A DNA stretch of 64,000 bases from Agarophyton chilense (GCA_030374765.1 JARGXX010000105.1:1302001-1366000), one strand, 5' to 3'; numbered from the stretch's first letter, positions 48,687 to 60,340 are shown. Notes: a model not told the origin generated them from the letters alone. Numbers and translations are program-made.

Positions 48687-49132
48687 TGTAACGCATTGAC
48701 TGGTGGTTCAGCGTACGGGTCTCGACCGGTGGTAGCGTGGTAGAGTGGGTCCTAAGGTTCGAATCCTTGACGGCGGCACTCCCAGAGTGCTTGATGCAAT
48801 GGGCTGTCATTTACTGCGTAGTCCTACGGGTTGGAGCTACGGAAACGATGGCTTGAAGACCAATTGGTGGAACTAATATACCAAAGGGGGTTATTTAGTA
48901 TCCCAACGGTGCCTACCTTACTCTGAGGGAGAAGCGTCACTCGAGCCAGATAAATAGTACTGGCGAGGTGCTGGGATCTCCCTGGCACTGTAATGCTAAT
49001 CTAGTACACTAATTAAAATAAATTAATAATCTACATGAGTCCACCTGAGGTCGACCAGTCCACGTGGCGTCTGTATGATCCTTCAAGTCCCGACGGCTTA
49101 AAGAACTCAACCGCTATCCTCGCTCCTTTACA
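48687..49132 (-). repeat. Gypsy-2 5' LTR (family B)
   Basis: 446 bp on the plus strand from TGTAACGCATTG to TTTACA, the same length as the 3' LTR and as the solo copy at 13500-13945. It contains ggttcgaatcc at 48756-48766. Confidence 0.88.
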
Positions 49133-49183
49133 CCTAAAACCGACACGTCTTACACCCCTGCTACCGTTTTTGTTCATACTACA
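49133..49183 (+). repeat. Gypsy-1 3' LTR, last part
   Basis: The sequence cctaaaaccgacacgtctt and what follows continues the Gypsy-1 LTR from the point where it broke off at 40796, ending at catactaca. It completes the inverted LTR end and is followed by the target duplication gttgt. Confidence 0.83.
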
Positions 49184-49205
49184 GTTGTCTTCGGCGAGAA
49201 CGGTG

Positions 49206-50325
49206 GTAGGCGTGGCACGACCATGCCGGTGACCAGACAGGCAAGTGAGAGCGCACCGCACGCCCCAGGTTCCTCGAGCACATGGGCGGACGCTGGCGAT
49301 GCGTATGTCACAGCATCTCCGTAACAAACGCCGGGCTGTCATGGCTCTTCTCCACGATAGTGAGGACATTGTCGCTATCTCTCCAGATGCTCATCAGACC
49401 CATGGGTCCCCTGCGTACAACCTTTACTTTTCCTGTCCTAAGAAGATCGTTCGACTTCACCGTGAGAAGCTCGTCAAGATCGTAAGGAAAGAAATCGTAT
49501 TTTTTCTTGATGCTACCCATGACCACGCGTTGTCGGATATCATGTTGTGAGAACTCAGACAAACCGATTCCGTTCATGATTGGAATAACGATTCTTCTCA
49601 GCGTTCTGGTGCGGATTGGATCATTACTGCCATCTTTTTGGACAATACTCATTTCTGTTTTACTGCGATTGATCAGACTACTGACGACCAATACTAGATC
49701 CTTTTTTACACCCCGGTCTTCGAAAGTGCTGACGGAGGAAGTACAAACCATGTGGAGAACAAACGAGGGCATTATGTTCATGAATTTCAAAGCCGAGAAC
49801 TTTTCAAACTCCAAATTCATAATTAGTGCGGGAAGACAGGGAACCAGGGACGCCACTTACTTATGGCTCATTCTCGTTCTCGAAGTCAGAGCTCCACTGC
49901 GCCGAGGAATCGCGAAATATCTTATCGGTGTGTTTCTTTTCCGGATCGCTTCAACCTTTGCATCCCGGTCGCCTTATGCATTGGCCTCGATTTTCTCGGT
50001 TCAAAGGACTCCGAGAAATACTGGATGTATTTCTGCCGAATTGTGCGCTTCTTCGAAACCGAAAACGAGCTTCCACCGCGCATTCGCAACTTCTGTGATG
50101 CTAAGAAGCATCTGCAACGATGAAATGTGACTCCCTTCCATGTTACGGGTAGTAATTGTTCGAGTGTTCGAGATTTTGTTGCTCTCCTGTTTGATGTCTA
50201 TGATCGCACTATCGACCGAACCAACGACGTGATCCTGGATTGTGTTGAGGAATATCCGTTGCCTTTATAGGAAGGGCCCATGAGAGTTGCTTTGGCGATA
50301 CTTTGAATTTCACTGGCATCCGGAA
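49206..50325 (+). pseudogene. Decayed plus-strand frame beside Gypsy-3, possibly its antisense accessory gene
   Basis: One plus-strand frame from about 49245 to about 50300 holds coherent protein broken by five or six stops, including pieces at 49245-49550 and 49863-50123. The translation has SPAYNLYFSCPKKIVRLH, GADWIITAIFLDNTHFCF, and WMYFCRIVRFFETENELPPRI. It lies where the 3' end of Gypsy-3 (minus strand) should be and runs opposite to it, as the antisense frames of Gypsy-1 and Gypsy-2 do. I could not align it with them by eye. A host pseudogene is the main alternative. Confidence 0.45.
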
Positions 50326-50680
50326 AGTGCGGACAGTCTTTGTTCCCGGTACTGAAAGACGCTCTAAGAAAACTCATCATCAAAATAAGACGAAGAATAG
50401 GAAGAAGCGTCGCAAGCTCGCGATCGAGCGCGGGAGGACGAGAATAATCGTGCAGCATAGCTTCATTGGTAGATGTATAATCTATGTGCTAAGACATCTC
50501 CGTTTATCAACTTTGTGTAATGCTACAAATAAATGTTCCACATGTTCCCTTCACAAAGCTCCCCTGCCCACAGACAACAGCTCAAGCTTTATGGTTCTGA
50601 ATCTGATCGACGAAAGCATCTTCAATATACTACGTCTTCTTTACGCTCTTCCTCCGTTTACTCACCAGTCTGCTTATCTT

Positions 50681-51875
50681 TTAACTGCGTAGGGGGACTG
50701 GATGTCTTTCGTAAAGAACTAACCTTCTCGCATGGAGTACTGTGAAAGTTACACGTCCCGTGGAGAATACCAGATCGTAGCAAGGGTGGTTCGCCCTCGT
50801 AACTTGGAATGTGCCATAGTAGTATGACTCGAATGCAGGCCATTTCCGCGACTTGTTAAAAACAGGTCCATGTGAAACTAATACTTGGTCTTTGACATCA
50901 TAGTATTTGACTTTTTCCTTTGGCACACGAAGAATGTACGTTCTTTCAATTGCATCGTGCGTGATTCAGACTGTTCTACTAATTCTAACGCTCGATGAGG
51001 CGGCGTATTTTCCTGCAAAAGGATCACCGTGTCATTAGCCATCATCATTGGTTGTTCTCCGTACACCAACCGGAACGGGGACGGGACGGTTCCTCTATCG
51101 CGATGACGGTATCCGTACAAATATTCCGGTAGAGAGTCTGCCCAGTCTAAGTTGCTAACTACTAATATCCTTTGATGGCCAGTTTCACCGTAGCCACCAT
51201 ACGCTCAGCTCTCTCCATCGCCGTAGGCGCGTACGGAAGTATGGTTTCCTACACGATCCCATGCTTCGTCATGAAGTTTCTGACTGCTCCAGCAGTGAAG
51301 GAGTTGGCGTTATCCGGGAAATATTCTTCGGTGGCCTAAATGGCAGTATGACGTCCTTTCCAACGAAGTCTATCACTGCATTTGCAGTGAACGTATCCGT
51401 GGCCCTTGCAATATTCCATTTTGTGAGATGCTTCACTGCAGTGACAGCGAATCTCTTTCCATTCTTCGATGCGACTAGGGGACCCGCAGAATCTATCGAG
51501 AACGTTTCGAACAGTCTTGGTACAGGAGTTCCAAGGTTCGTTGGGTAGGTCGGGAGCCTCTGCGATCGCTGGCACCCGTCACACCCTCAAAAAGTAATAC
51601 GAGACATCTCTGTAGACGCCAGACCATCAGAATCTGTCTTGAAAAAAGGTTTTCTTCGTCGAGACTTTTTAATGTCCGAACTCGTTGTGGAAAAATCCTA
51701 TGATCTCTCTGCGATCATCGACTGGTGGGACGGCGTGCAGCCCAGCGGCCTCTCTCTCGAAAAGCATTTCATTCCAGAGCATGAATCTCTTCGCGTTCTT
51801 TTTGATCGATTTCTTTCTTGTTAAATCCTCATCTTGGATTTGAGCTGCTGCCAAAAACCTGGTATCATTAAGCAA
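50681..51875 (-). pseudogene. Gypsy-3 integrase
   Basis: The N-terminal part (51875-51669) reads like the zinc-binding region, with VPPVDDRREIIGFFHNEFGH. The core is spread over two frames at about 51560-51180: FSIDSAGPL (first Asp), FPDNANSF (second Asp) and MERAERM (Glu), so all three catalytic residues are still present. 51120-50681 carries LYGYRHRDRGTVPSPFRLVYGE and a C-terminal domain (VLVSHGPVFNKSRKWPAFE). Frameshifts make it inactive. Confidence 0.75.
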
Positions 51876-51901
51876 GTACGGCTCAAGTGCCGACAGCCCT
51901 G

Positions 51902-52519
51902 TGTATTATCCGCTCTACGGAGAGAGCAGACACCTGCGACAGTGTCCGGGACTGCCGAATGGGTGCTTGTGGCTAAGGGGAAGGTGTGGTAGAGCACAAT
52001 ACTAGCGAGCTAGAATGGGGTTGTAAGGCCCCACTTGCCAATGCGGGTGGTTGGTACTATTGAACGGACAACTACTTGTTGTAGCTTGTCCGGATCTCCG
52101 GTTAAGGAATCCTGAACAAGGAACAAGTGTGTTGTGAACCCGTTTGTTATCTGCTTTACTTTGGAGTCGGCGGTCCCTTCTGTGCCTTAAGTACAGTTCA
52201 CAAGGGTGAGGGCCGCACATAATAATATCTAGATATAAACTTGGTTAGCCGATTAACCCCTCTACAGTACGGGTTAATGGTTGCCACGTGGCTACTCACT
52301 ACAGTGTATGCGCCGTTGCCAATCTTGTATATCCCTACAAAGGGTCGAATCGGATGCGACGTGGCAGACCGAGGTCCCACGTGTAACATACCATGTCACG
52401 GACCATCTGCGGGGTGCCGCTTCATAAATTCATCCTAGCCGTTGCACTCACTTATGAGTATCATCATACATAGCCAAAAAAAATCTTCCATCGGCATTCC
52501 GACAGTGCAGAATACTACA
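51902..52519 (+). repeat. Solo LTR, family C, inserted in Gypsy-3
   Basis: 618 bp from TGTATTATCC to ATACTACA. It is flanked on both sides by a perfect 5-bp duplication, ccctg (51897-51901 and 52520-52524). It lies between the RNase H and integrase parts of Gypsy-3. This is the cleanest insertion boundary in the window. Confidence 0.92.
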
Positions 52520-52659
52520 CCCTGGTTCACCCCACGAAAATATAGCCACGACTTCTACTTGTAACTCTCCTTCAGTAGTCCGTGCCTCAGTGGAAAGTCC
52601 AGTTATGCGGAAAGGGTAATCCGCCGCCCATTTTACTATCCCGGCCGATACATAATCTC

Positions 52660-53765
52660 TTAGTCGTATTCAGTTATCAATTCCATCCATCGGGCCACTC
52701 TCTCATTGACAACCTTCTTCTTGAACAAGTAATGCAGGGCCGGTTGATTTGTCAGCACAGTGACGGGATTCTCAGAGAGGAGGTACAGTTTGAACTTCTT
52801 CAATGCGAGCACCACTGCGGGTGCTTTTCGTTCACTCCTGGAGTACCATCTTTCTACTTCCGTCATTTTACGCGAAGTTTACTGTATGAAATGTACTCTA
52901 CCATACTTTTTCTTCTGGGACAGAACGATTCCTAGTGTGACTGAGAAAGCCTTGGTTTCCACTATAAGTGGAGCATCAAAGTCAGGGTAGGCCAGCATGG
53001 AAGGAGTCGTAATTTTATTCTTCAGGTGCTTCATTGCAATCTGCACTTCCCTCGTCCCTTCAAAACTTTTCTTAACGGAGGTGGCGGCCTGCAAAACCGC
53101 CGAGCTCCCTGCGAAGTTCTTGATAGAGCGGCGATAATGTGCTTCCAACCCAAGGAAGCTTTTCAACTCCGTGACGTTGGTAAGCACAGCAACATCAAAA
53201 ATGTTTTTTATCTTTTCGGTTTCCAGCTAAACTCCGTCTCATATTAATGATGTGTCCCAATAACTTTATCTCTGAGTGTGCGAAACTGTACTTGGTGACC
53301 TTAAGCTTCAAGTTGGCTTCCATAATTCGTTCGAACACTGCCCTACAATGACGAAGGTTTTCTTCGGTTGTCTTCGAGAAAACATCATCCACATAGACCA
53401 TCTCGAATTAAAGGTCCTAAAGGACTCCATCCAACATTCTCTGGAACGTCGAAGAGATGTTCATCAATCCGAACGGCATCACTTCGAACTTGTACGTTAC
53501 ATAGTGGAATGTAATCAGCTTAATCTCCTGGCAATTCTCCGCCGTGTGTACTTTCCAATACCCGCTGTACAAGTCCATAGTTGTGTATCTTCGAACCAGG
53601 TAGATCGTCGAAGATCTCGTCGATCGTCGGTAAAAGCCGTCTAATTGGCTTCATCACCTTGTTCAACTGACGGGAATCAACACAGGATCGTGGTCTTCCG
53701 TAGTTTTTGGTGACTATGTCTACTGGAAAGGACAATGCTGAGGTTGAAGACGTGATAACTACCAC
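52660..53765 (-). pseudogene. Gypsy-3 reverse transcriptase and RNase H
   Basis: 53765-53520 has RSCVDSRQLNKVMKPIRRLLP, the N-terminal RT motif. 53401-53195 has MVYVDDVFSKT (catalytic YVDD) and KLLGHIIN. 53187-52879 has the connection region (FLGLEAHYRRSIKNFAG). 52866-52660 has RNase H (EVERWYSRSERKAPAVVLALKKFKLYL and TNQPALHYLFK). The pieces lie in different frames. Confidence 0.78.
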
Positions 53766-54064
53766 TTTAACAGTTTCTTGACTTCTTTACGCACTACGGA
53801 GTTGTGTCTTGGGAGCATCTTGCGCACTCTAGAATGAATCGGAGTGTAGTCAGTTAACTCGGAAGAGTGCGCCATCAGAACGTCAGCCGGCTGTAGGTCA
53901 ATAATACCCCAGGCGGTAATGCTGGTCTCCTTCAAGACATTCGTCTGCTTCTCTTGTGCTTCCCGAGGAAGATGTATTATCTTCGACCCCTGGAGAGCTG
54001 AATGATTACCCTCTTTATGAATATCAGAGATACTCATGTTGCGATTGAAGGCCTGTACGACCAC
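53759..54064 (-). pseudogene. Gypsy-3 pol linker between protease and RT
   Basis: A 101-codon frame with no catalytic motif but in the right place and orientation. It ends RKMLPRHNSVVRKEVKKLL, which fits the segment just before RT where gypsy elements recruit the primer-template domain. Confidence 0.5.
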
Positions 54065-54380
54065 TTTATACGGCTATTTGTTCACTATGGCCAACACTAA
54101 GTCAGGTTCCCCTTCAGATTTGTCACCGAAGCTGGAGAGCGTTGACGATGACGCGTTAAATTAATTCTCAGCGTCGGATTTTTCAGGAGATGTGAAGTCT
54201 TCGCTATCTGTGCGAGCCCCATTGATAACAAGTGGTTTGTTATAGAATGGTAACAGAACTTCTTTTGCTGTGACTACAAGAGTAACCTGCTGGCGCCTAA
54301 AATGTAGTTGCGCCTGCAATACATCCAGTGCCGAGATACCCACATTGAAATCAAACGGAGTATTCTTAACGACAAGGAAG

Positions 54381-54650
54381 TCAGAAGATGCTCATCGCCA
54401 CGAAGGAAACCGGTACATCTTTTTTACAGCTTAACACACGTGCCAAAGTACCATAGAAGAAAGTGACCTCCTTTGAAGAGGCTAGGGGCGACAAAGTCAA
54501 CTGTTCACACAGCTCCAGCGAGAGTAGATTCGGAACAGTTCCGGTGTCGAGAAGGGCAGGAGTTCCCATTCCATAAAGCTTCACTGACACAACTTTCAAA
54601 CGACGAGAGAGGCTAGAGGCTCCCAAGACAGACACGTGGCTTTTAGGCAT
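54381..54650 (-). pseudogene. Gypsy-3 aspartic protease
   Basis: The translation contains GTPALLDTGTVPNLLSLELC, a good retroviral-type protease active site with D-T-G intact. The remaining part of the protease continues in a different frame toward lower coordinates (54343-54161, GISALDVLQAQLHF, resembling the ILG-D-F strand). Confidence 0.72.
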
Positions 54651-55114
54651 ACTACCAGTCAGTAGGCGCTTCAGATACTTCGTGGGGTTTTCGGCACCGC
54701 CACCGAGTAGCAGCCTATGGATGAGCCCGCACGATACGGGAACCAGCTCTTCTATCCCATTATACTTTCCGACGTGCCCCTGAAGGACCCGGGAGGGTTT
54801 CTTTACCTTTCAGGACTTCTTAGGTTTACCCTTCGACTTCGGAATTGCAGCCGCTCGGGATCCGCCTTGATCCTTGTTCACTAGAACGTCAATATGCATG
54901 ATATTCGAGCGAGGTTGCTTCGGAAGGGCTTGGCCCTCAGCTTATCTCTTTGCTGCTGCCACAACATCAACCCAAGTAGACTCTTGCCCAACCGCAACAT
55001 GATTAGAGTTGGGATCGGATTCCAGTTTCATCTCCCCTTGGGACTCTAACCTCGCTCCATCGAACCCAAAAGAGAGAGAATCACTTTTCTAAGGTTAAGA
55101 CCAGCAAGTAAGCT

Positions 55115-55214
55115 ACAAATGGTTCATCTTCCCGCAACGGGAACACTTCCTGTCACGATGCGGATTCGAAAGACAGCGGTTTGCACCGTGGCCCGTCTTC
55201 TTACAATAACTGCA
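55115..55214 (-). pseudogene. Gypsy-3 gag zinc knuckles
   Basis: On the minus strand the translation reads CSYCKKTGHGANRC (about 55214-55173), an exact C-x2-C-x4-H-x4-C nucleocapsid knuckle. It is followed by a second, incomplete one, CSRCGKMNHL. Such knuckles bind RNA in Gag. Upstream gag sequence (above 55215) is not clearly recognisable. Confidence 0.7.
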
Positions 55215-55608
55215 AGTCCAATTCCTGTCCGCAGTTGCTGGTGTTCCGCTTTCAAACCTCTACATACTTGAGAATGAAACGGAAGTACACGTGAGGATGC
55301 TTCAAACTAGGCAAGGAGAAACGGGGAACGTTAGAATTGAATTTTGGAAGAGTACAGTGCGATAAATCTGGATAAAGCCACCCTCTTTGTCCTTACTGCA
55401 ATCCACATTCGGCAAATGGGCCTTTTATCGTAGTCAGTGCTTTAAAAACCATTAATAAACTAGATTTAAAGCTTTCCAGAACCAGAACTAACCCACCGCT
55501 TTCTGAACTTCAAAAAATCGTGAAAAAGCGAAGTCTACATAAAGGCCAAAATAAAGAAACACATTTATTTCATTCAATACTTAGTCATTTCATTCTTTTT
55601 AGCCACCA
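55215..55608. other. Junction between Gypsy-3 and Copia-3
   Basis: No gene recognised. It probably includes the remains of Gypsy-3 gag and the 5' LTR of Copia-3, whose limits I cannot fix because a second copy is not clearly visible. Confidence 0.35.
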
Positions 55609-55883
55609 ATTGGATACAGCGCTCCTAGATATAAGGAAACCAGTTAGTGCCTTTACTCACAGGCTATGGGCCCTACGCTAGCCACACAGAAAAGCAACTG
55701 CCCACTCACCCCACCCGAACTCCTTCACAACGGATCCCCGGCAACTCCGTCTAGCCCGCCGCCTCGGGCGAGAATTAAGACTGGACCCATACATCCAACA
55801 ACTATAAATCAACACCATACACAATTCCAACGACACATACACCCACAGACACCACACAAAACACCACACACCACACCCAAACC

Positions 55884-56957
55884 ATGGACGCCGAAAAGAG
55901 TCATAAAGTCACAGACCTCGACATAATCAACTACACATTATGGGTTTTAGCGCTTAAGACATATTCCGCGGCAATAAACGCACTTTCAAAATTTCAGGGC
56001 AATCCTCAACCACCGACGGAAGAAGAAGCCATAAAAACATTTGACGAAAAGAAGAATCGCCTGCTCTCGGCAGTACTCTGAAGCGTCTCCATCGATATCC
56101 TCGGACTATTTCTAACTCCCGAAGAAGAACCAACGCCGTACGGTCTTGTTCATAACAAAATCGAGCACATCAACCAAACTACCAAGGAAGATCACCAGTT
56201 CTTAAAAACGGAAGCCGAAAGCCAAGAACTCAAGGACATCTCAAAACTTGAGGCATACTTCAAAAAACATCTAAAAGCTTTCAAGAAGATGGTCGTCACC
56301 AGATACCCCAACATTGCAGAAGAAGATACCACAATAGACTTCCTAATCTATGGCCTCAAAAAGCACACAACGCTAACACTGATCCTCGGCCACATAATGG
56401 CCAACAAACCGACCACCACTCGTAACTTCATTCGAATCTTCAAGTCACTCAACAACCTCTACCAACCTTTCCAAGCCGGTCGGCCTCCCACACAACCATC
56501 CCCTAGATTCACCGGGGACAATGGCACACAGCCCTCGAACTATAGACGCTCCCTCTACCCCGTCAGGCGCATACAATTCAAGAAACCTTGCGTCTATCAC
56601 AAATCATTCGGCAGTCGCTGCAACCACACAGATTCGCAATGCCGCGATCAGGTGCACCCCAAATTTGAAGCGAACAACGTACAAGCCAACTACGTGCATG
56701 CAGATCTTCATCACGCCCCAAAACTTCTACCCACAACACGTCCACCTGAGCAGAGCAACTACTACGCAATAATCTCTCTGCAGAACACATCGGCACTCAT
56801 GGTAGACTCGATACCCGAACATGACATGGAAGTCAACGGTTCTTTTGTCTTAGGCAGTAGAGCACACCCCACAAACATCACGCAACCAATTCCTGACATG
56901 GGCCCGCTTCTCAGTCTACTCCTAACACAAACTGCAACACACCAACAGATCCAGTGA
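55884..56957 (+). pseudogene. Copia-3 gag
   Basis: Starts MDAEKSHKVTDLDIINYTLWV at an ATG, with a stop at 56079-56081, then continues in another stretch to 56957. It is helical and charged (AYFKKHLKAFKKMVVTRYPNIAEED), as in copia Gag of the UBN2 type. A CVYHKSFGSRCNHTDSQC segment near 56590 resembles the zinc-binding part. The last stretch leads into the protease region near 56800 without a clear active site. Confidence 0.6.
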
Positions 56958-57149
56958 ACTCACAGTGGCACCCTACACCTGGACACCAACAAGAATAGGG
57001 CACTACGCACTCACGCGGTCTTCAATCCACACATCCGACACAATCATCTTTCTGTCCACAATCTTGCCACCAGATATGGCCTAGTATCATTTACGGCAAA
57101 CCGCAGCTATATCCTAGATACAAGACAAAAACCCCTCGCACTCCTAGCA

Positions 57150-60062
57150 ATGGCACCCTGGCATAATAATCAGTATTACATATACGCCAAATACATAAAC
57201 GCTACTCAGACCCATACGGCCAGAGAATTTCCATTGATCAGACGCAAGCACCACCCCACGCCCGTCGCCTCCCAATGCACTACCCTACCGATCACAAACC
57301 GCACCTCACAACCAAATCTACCTCCCCCACTCTCCAACGCCACCCACCCACAAACCCACTCAATGTCACTACCCTCACTCTACAATCCCGTTCCACAAAG
57401 ACGCCAGTCCAATATAAAACTCTCAATCCACGACTAGCACAACCCCCTCAACCATGCCCGCTCCCCAAAACTAGCCCTCACGGCCAAACGTCGGCTACTC
57501 CCAAACATGCCCCCCAACTTCCCGACGTACATAAGCCTCACATGCAGCGCGTGTGCTCATACTAAACGCCAACCAGCCCCTCACCAACGCAAGAAGCATC
57601 ACTATCCAACCGGAGCCTGTGAGAGATCAGACACCTGTGGACCCATTAAACCCAAATCAACTCACGGCCACAACCACGTGCTTCTCATAATTTGTACTAA
57701 CAGCAAGTTTGCGATAGCACACTTCATTAAGTATCGCAAGTACATACCAACACACATTGATGCCACACTTGAACAAATCCGTACACACATGGGCCACCGG
57801 CTACGATACTTTCACAGCGACAACGCGAAAGAGTACCTATCTAGCAAAATATACGCCATCTACCAAAAACAAAATGTCAGGCACCATCTCAGGACACCCC
57901 ATAAACCCCAAGAAAATGGTATGGCAGAATGATTCAATCGAACCATAATGGACTCAGTCAGAGCACTCCTAACCACAACAGGACTAAATAACGCTCATTG
58001 GGAGGATGTAGCACGGGATACCATATTCAAGTACAATCTAATGCACAATGCATCCACAGACACCTCACCCTATCAGATGTGGCACCAGACCACACCGAAA
58101 CTCAAACGCATATTCACATTCGGTCAAGTAGGTACAAATCCCATGTACGTCTCAAAGACGAAACTAGAATCACGAGCAGATCCAGCACGCTATATGAATG
58201 CAACGTTTCTGGAACAAATCGTAATACTAAACCTACGCAGCAACACTTATCACCAAATACGAGCAGAATTTTTTTATCCCTATCACGCTGCCACAGATCC
58301 AATCAACACGACCACCAAGGCTTTCAAGACAAAAACCACACATAAGCAACAGCTTCCCAACAAAACACGCATTAAAACGCCACCAACAGCCACCATTCAA
58401 CAAGCCCGTAAGTACCCCGATGCCGACAAATGGCGAGCAGCTCATGACCAAGAACTAGACAACATAGACGCGTACAACAGCATCCAATGGCTATCACCCC
58501 ATTTCACACCCCCACCCGCGGCAGTCATACCTCTACTGATACTCTACCGATACAAAAGTTCAGCAGAAGGACAGATCGTGCACCCCAAACCTCGGTGCAA
58601 GCTTCGCAGCGATTCGGTGAAACCCGGAATTCTCTTTTATCCCAAGCACACAACGACATGCACAGCCAATCCAACCATAAAGTGCATGCTTATGGTACTA
58701 CATGTCATTCAGAACCTCCCTTTAGAATACTTCGACATTTTGCGTACCTACACGAACAATATGACTACGTCCGATCGGTGTACGTGAAACAAATGCCGAG
58801 GTTCAATGGAACCTATCGTCAAAAAGCCATGTACAGATGACTCGTAGGAAACCTCTATGGCTCAATCCCTGCAGCCTACTAGTACAACCACGGCCTTAAA
58901 CAATTCCTCGAATCAATAGGATACATCACCTCCGAGCACGATCTATGCTTGTAGACAAAAAAACCAACAAAGGCTTCACCATAGTAAGCACAACTATAGA
59001 CAATTTTCTGGTCTTGGCCTCTACTCAAGCTCTCATCCAAGGGCTATACAACCAAATACGATTCAAGTACAACATCAAACGGTTCTGATACCAGACAAGC
59101 TTTCTCACTTAGACGATATCCCACAGGAAAGACGGCACACACCTATCCCAGCCCAACGCCATCGACTTCATACTACAAAACACCGGACTGCAAAACAGCA
59201 ATCTCACTCTCATCCCGTACATCAATTTGAAAGTTCTGAACCAACAAGAACCCATAAAGACACTATCATTAACACAGACTACGCGCTATGGAAAGAAACA
59301 CGGAGACATACGATATGTCACCGATAGCACAAGACCAGATATAGCATATGCTACCAACCGTTAAGCGCTGCACATGTTCAAACCAAATCTCCACCACCAG
59401 CATTCCCTCAAATGTCTCCTTCTCTATTTACACGGCACTCTCACACACGCCCGTTTCTTCATGAAAGAAACGCAAATACCACACCAACCCCATTTCATCG
59501 AAACAAATAGCGACATTGACTTTGCGAACGAAAAAATCCGGAAGTCGATTTCCGGCAACTTACATTGCAAGAACTTTACATCGATTTTGTGTTCATCGAG
59601 CAAACAAAATATATTGTAGCACTCTTCACGACAGCTGCCCAATATACTTCTGCGACAGACGCAATAAGACGTACCATATGGCTAACGATTTTATTGCAAG
59701 ACACTCATCATCTGAGAACACAGCCAACACCTCACCGCATTGAAAACCGCTCTGCAGTTTTGATAGCCGAAAATCAAGCCCCAAGCAAGCATCGAAAGTA
59801 CATTGACCAAATTCATCACTATATGCAACACCAAGTCAGCAACGAAGCCATATTCCTTCATTGGATCCCATCAGAGCAAATGAAAGCGGACATACTCACC
59901 AAATCACCGCACAAAACTCGATTACAGCATTTTTCCCAAGGACTCAACGTCACCCCCACCCGCAGCAAAGGCGCAAAGAAGCAACCGGGGACTGTCATAC
60001 TACCTAATCTCTTATTTCATCACCTTTTTTCAGTGCCATACATTGATCGAACAGTAAAATAG
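57150..60062 (+). pseudogene. Copia-3 pol: integrase, RT, RNase H
   Basis: Integrase: pre-core CSACAHTKRQPAPH near 57545, then FHSDNAKEYLSSK (second Asp) and PQENGMAE (Glu) near 57910, followed by RTIMDSVRALL across a stop. RT starts near 58410 with YPDADKWRAAHDQELDNID; most catalytic motifs are lost to breaks between 58787 and 59374. RNase H: 59374-60062 with TDAIRRTIWLTILLQ, and ILTKSPHK at the end, which match copia RNase H (the usual DE.-T--EY start is damaged). Confidence 0.75.
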
Positions 60063-60340
60063 AAAACGACAACGACGACGAGGTAGAAAAAGAAGTCAGT
60101 GCTCTCATTCACATAGAGAAGTAGAAAAGATTTATTAATGGCATCTAAAGTGTTTCATTTGTTCTTGTTAAGCGTTACAAGAGATCAGGTTGAGGGAAAC
60201 GCGAAAGAAATAAGTGCATCAACAAAAACGGGGGGATGGTTTTAATTGGATTTCGCGCGCTGCACTTTCCTGTTTAAACCGTGTGGAGCACTTTGGTATC
60301 CATCGACTTGAGATGCAGGCAACATGGTGATGACCTCGAC

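Larger units (their letters stand above)
40797..49132 (-). mobile_element. Gypsy-2: complete Ty3/gypsy element on the minus strand, inserted in the Gypsy-1 LTR
   Basis: 8336 bp, with a 446-bp LTR at each end in direct orientation. Reading on the minus strand: 5' LTR (49132-48687), primer-binding site, a short gag remnant, protease, RT, RNase H, integrase, chromodomain, an antisense frame, a polypurine tract (aagaagggagata) and 3' LTR (41242-40797). The flanks tctag and cctaa correspond to one site in the Gypsy-1 LTR (ccctaaaacc in the intact copy), consistent with a mutated 5-bp target duplication. It must be younger than Gypsy-1. Stops and frameshifts show it is inactive now. Confidence 0.88.
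30396..49183 (+). mobile_element. Gypsy-1: complete but decayed chromodomain Ty3/gypsy element, interrupted by Gypsy-2
   Basis: Order on the plus strand: 5' LTR, primer-binding site, gag, protease, RT, RNase H, integrase, chromodomain, an antisense frame, polypurine tract, 3' LTR. RT before integrase plus a chromodomain identifies a Ty3/gypsy chromovirus. The 3' LTR begins at 40292, is broken at 40796 by Gypsy-2, and resumes at 49133-49183. Its parts sum to 551 bp after counting the duplicated target once, against 552 bp for the 5' LTR. A target duplication, ggtgt/gttgt, flanks the whole. Without Gypsy-2 the element is about 10.4 kb. Many stops and frameshifts make it inactive. Confidence 0.88.
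50650..55215 (-). mobile_element. Gypsy-3: decayed Ty3/gypsy element on the minus strand
   Basis: Reading on the minus strand: zinc knuckles, aspartic protease, RT, RNase H, then, across a solo LTR, integrase. The order identifies Ty3/gypsy. The RT and protease sequences are unlike those of Gypsy-1 and Gypsy-2, so it is another lineage, and no chromodomain is seen. Its own LTRs were not identified. Confidence 0.78.
55609..60240 (+). mobile_element. Copia-3: decayed Ty1/copia element of another lineage
   Basis: Plus-strand order of gag, protease region, integrase, RT and RNase H identifies Ty1/copia. A possible primer-binding site (tggatacagcgctcc at 55611) resembles the initiator-Met tRNA site TGGTATCAGAGC used by many copia elements. 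A purine tract (gcaaccgggga) before TGTCATACTACC at about 59994 probably marks the start of the 3' LTR. LTR similarity by eye is too weak to give exact limits. Base usage is markedly A/C-rich on the plus strand, unlike the other elements here. Confidence 0.78.

Noticed and set aside
49550-49700. Resemblance to a Ulp1-type cysteine protease (a THFCF segment)
   Set aside because: Only one of the catalytic positions could be matched, and no Asp or Cys follows at the right spacing.
49308-49856. Minus-strand 182-codon uninterrupted frame
   Set aside because: It is the longest open frame there, but the plus-strand frame continues coherently over a much longer stretch on both sides. I regard the minus frame as its shadow, with some doubt.
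60281-60340. N-terminal extension of the 60.3-kb gene
   Set aside because: The frame is open but has no ATG before 60341, so the ATG was taken as the start.
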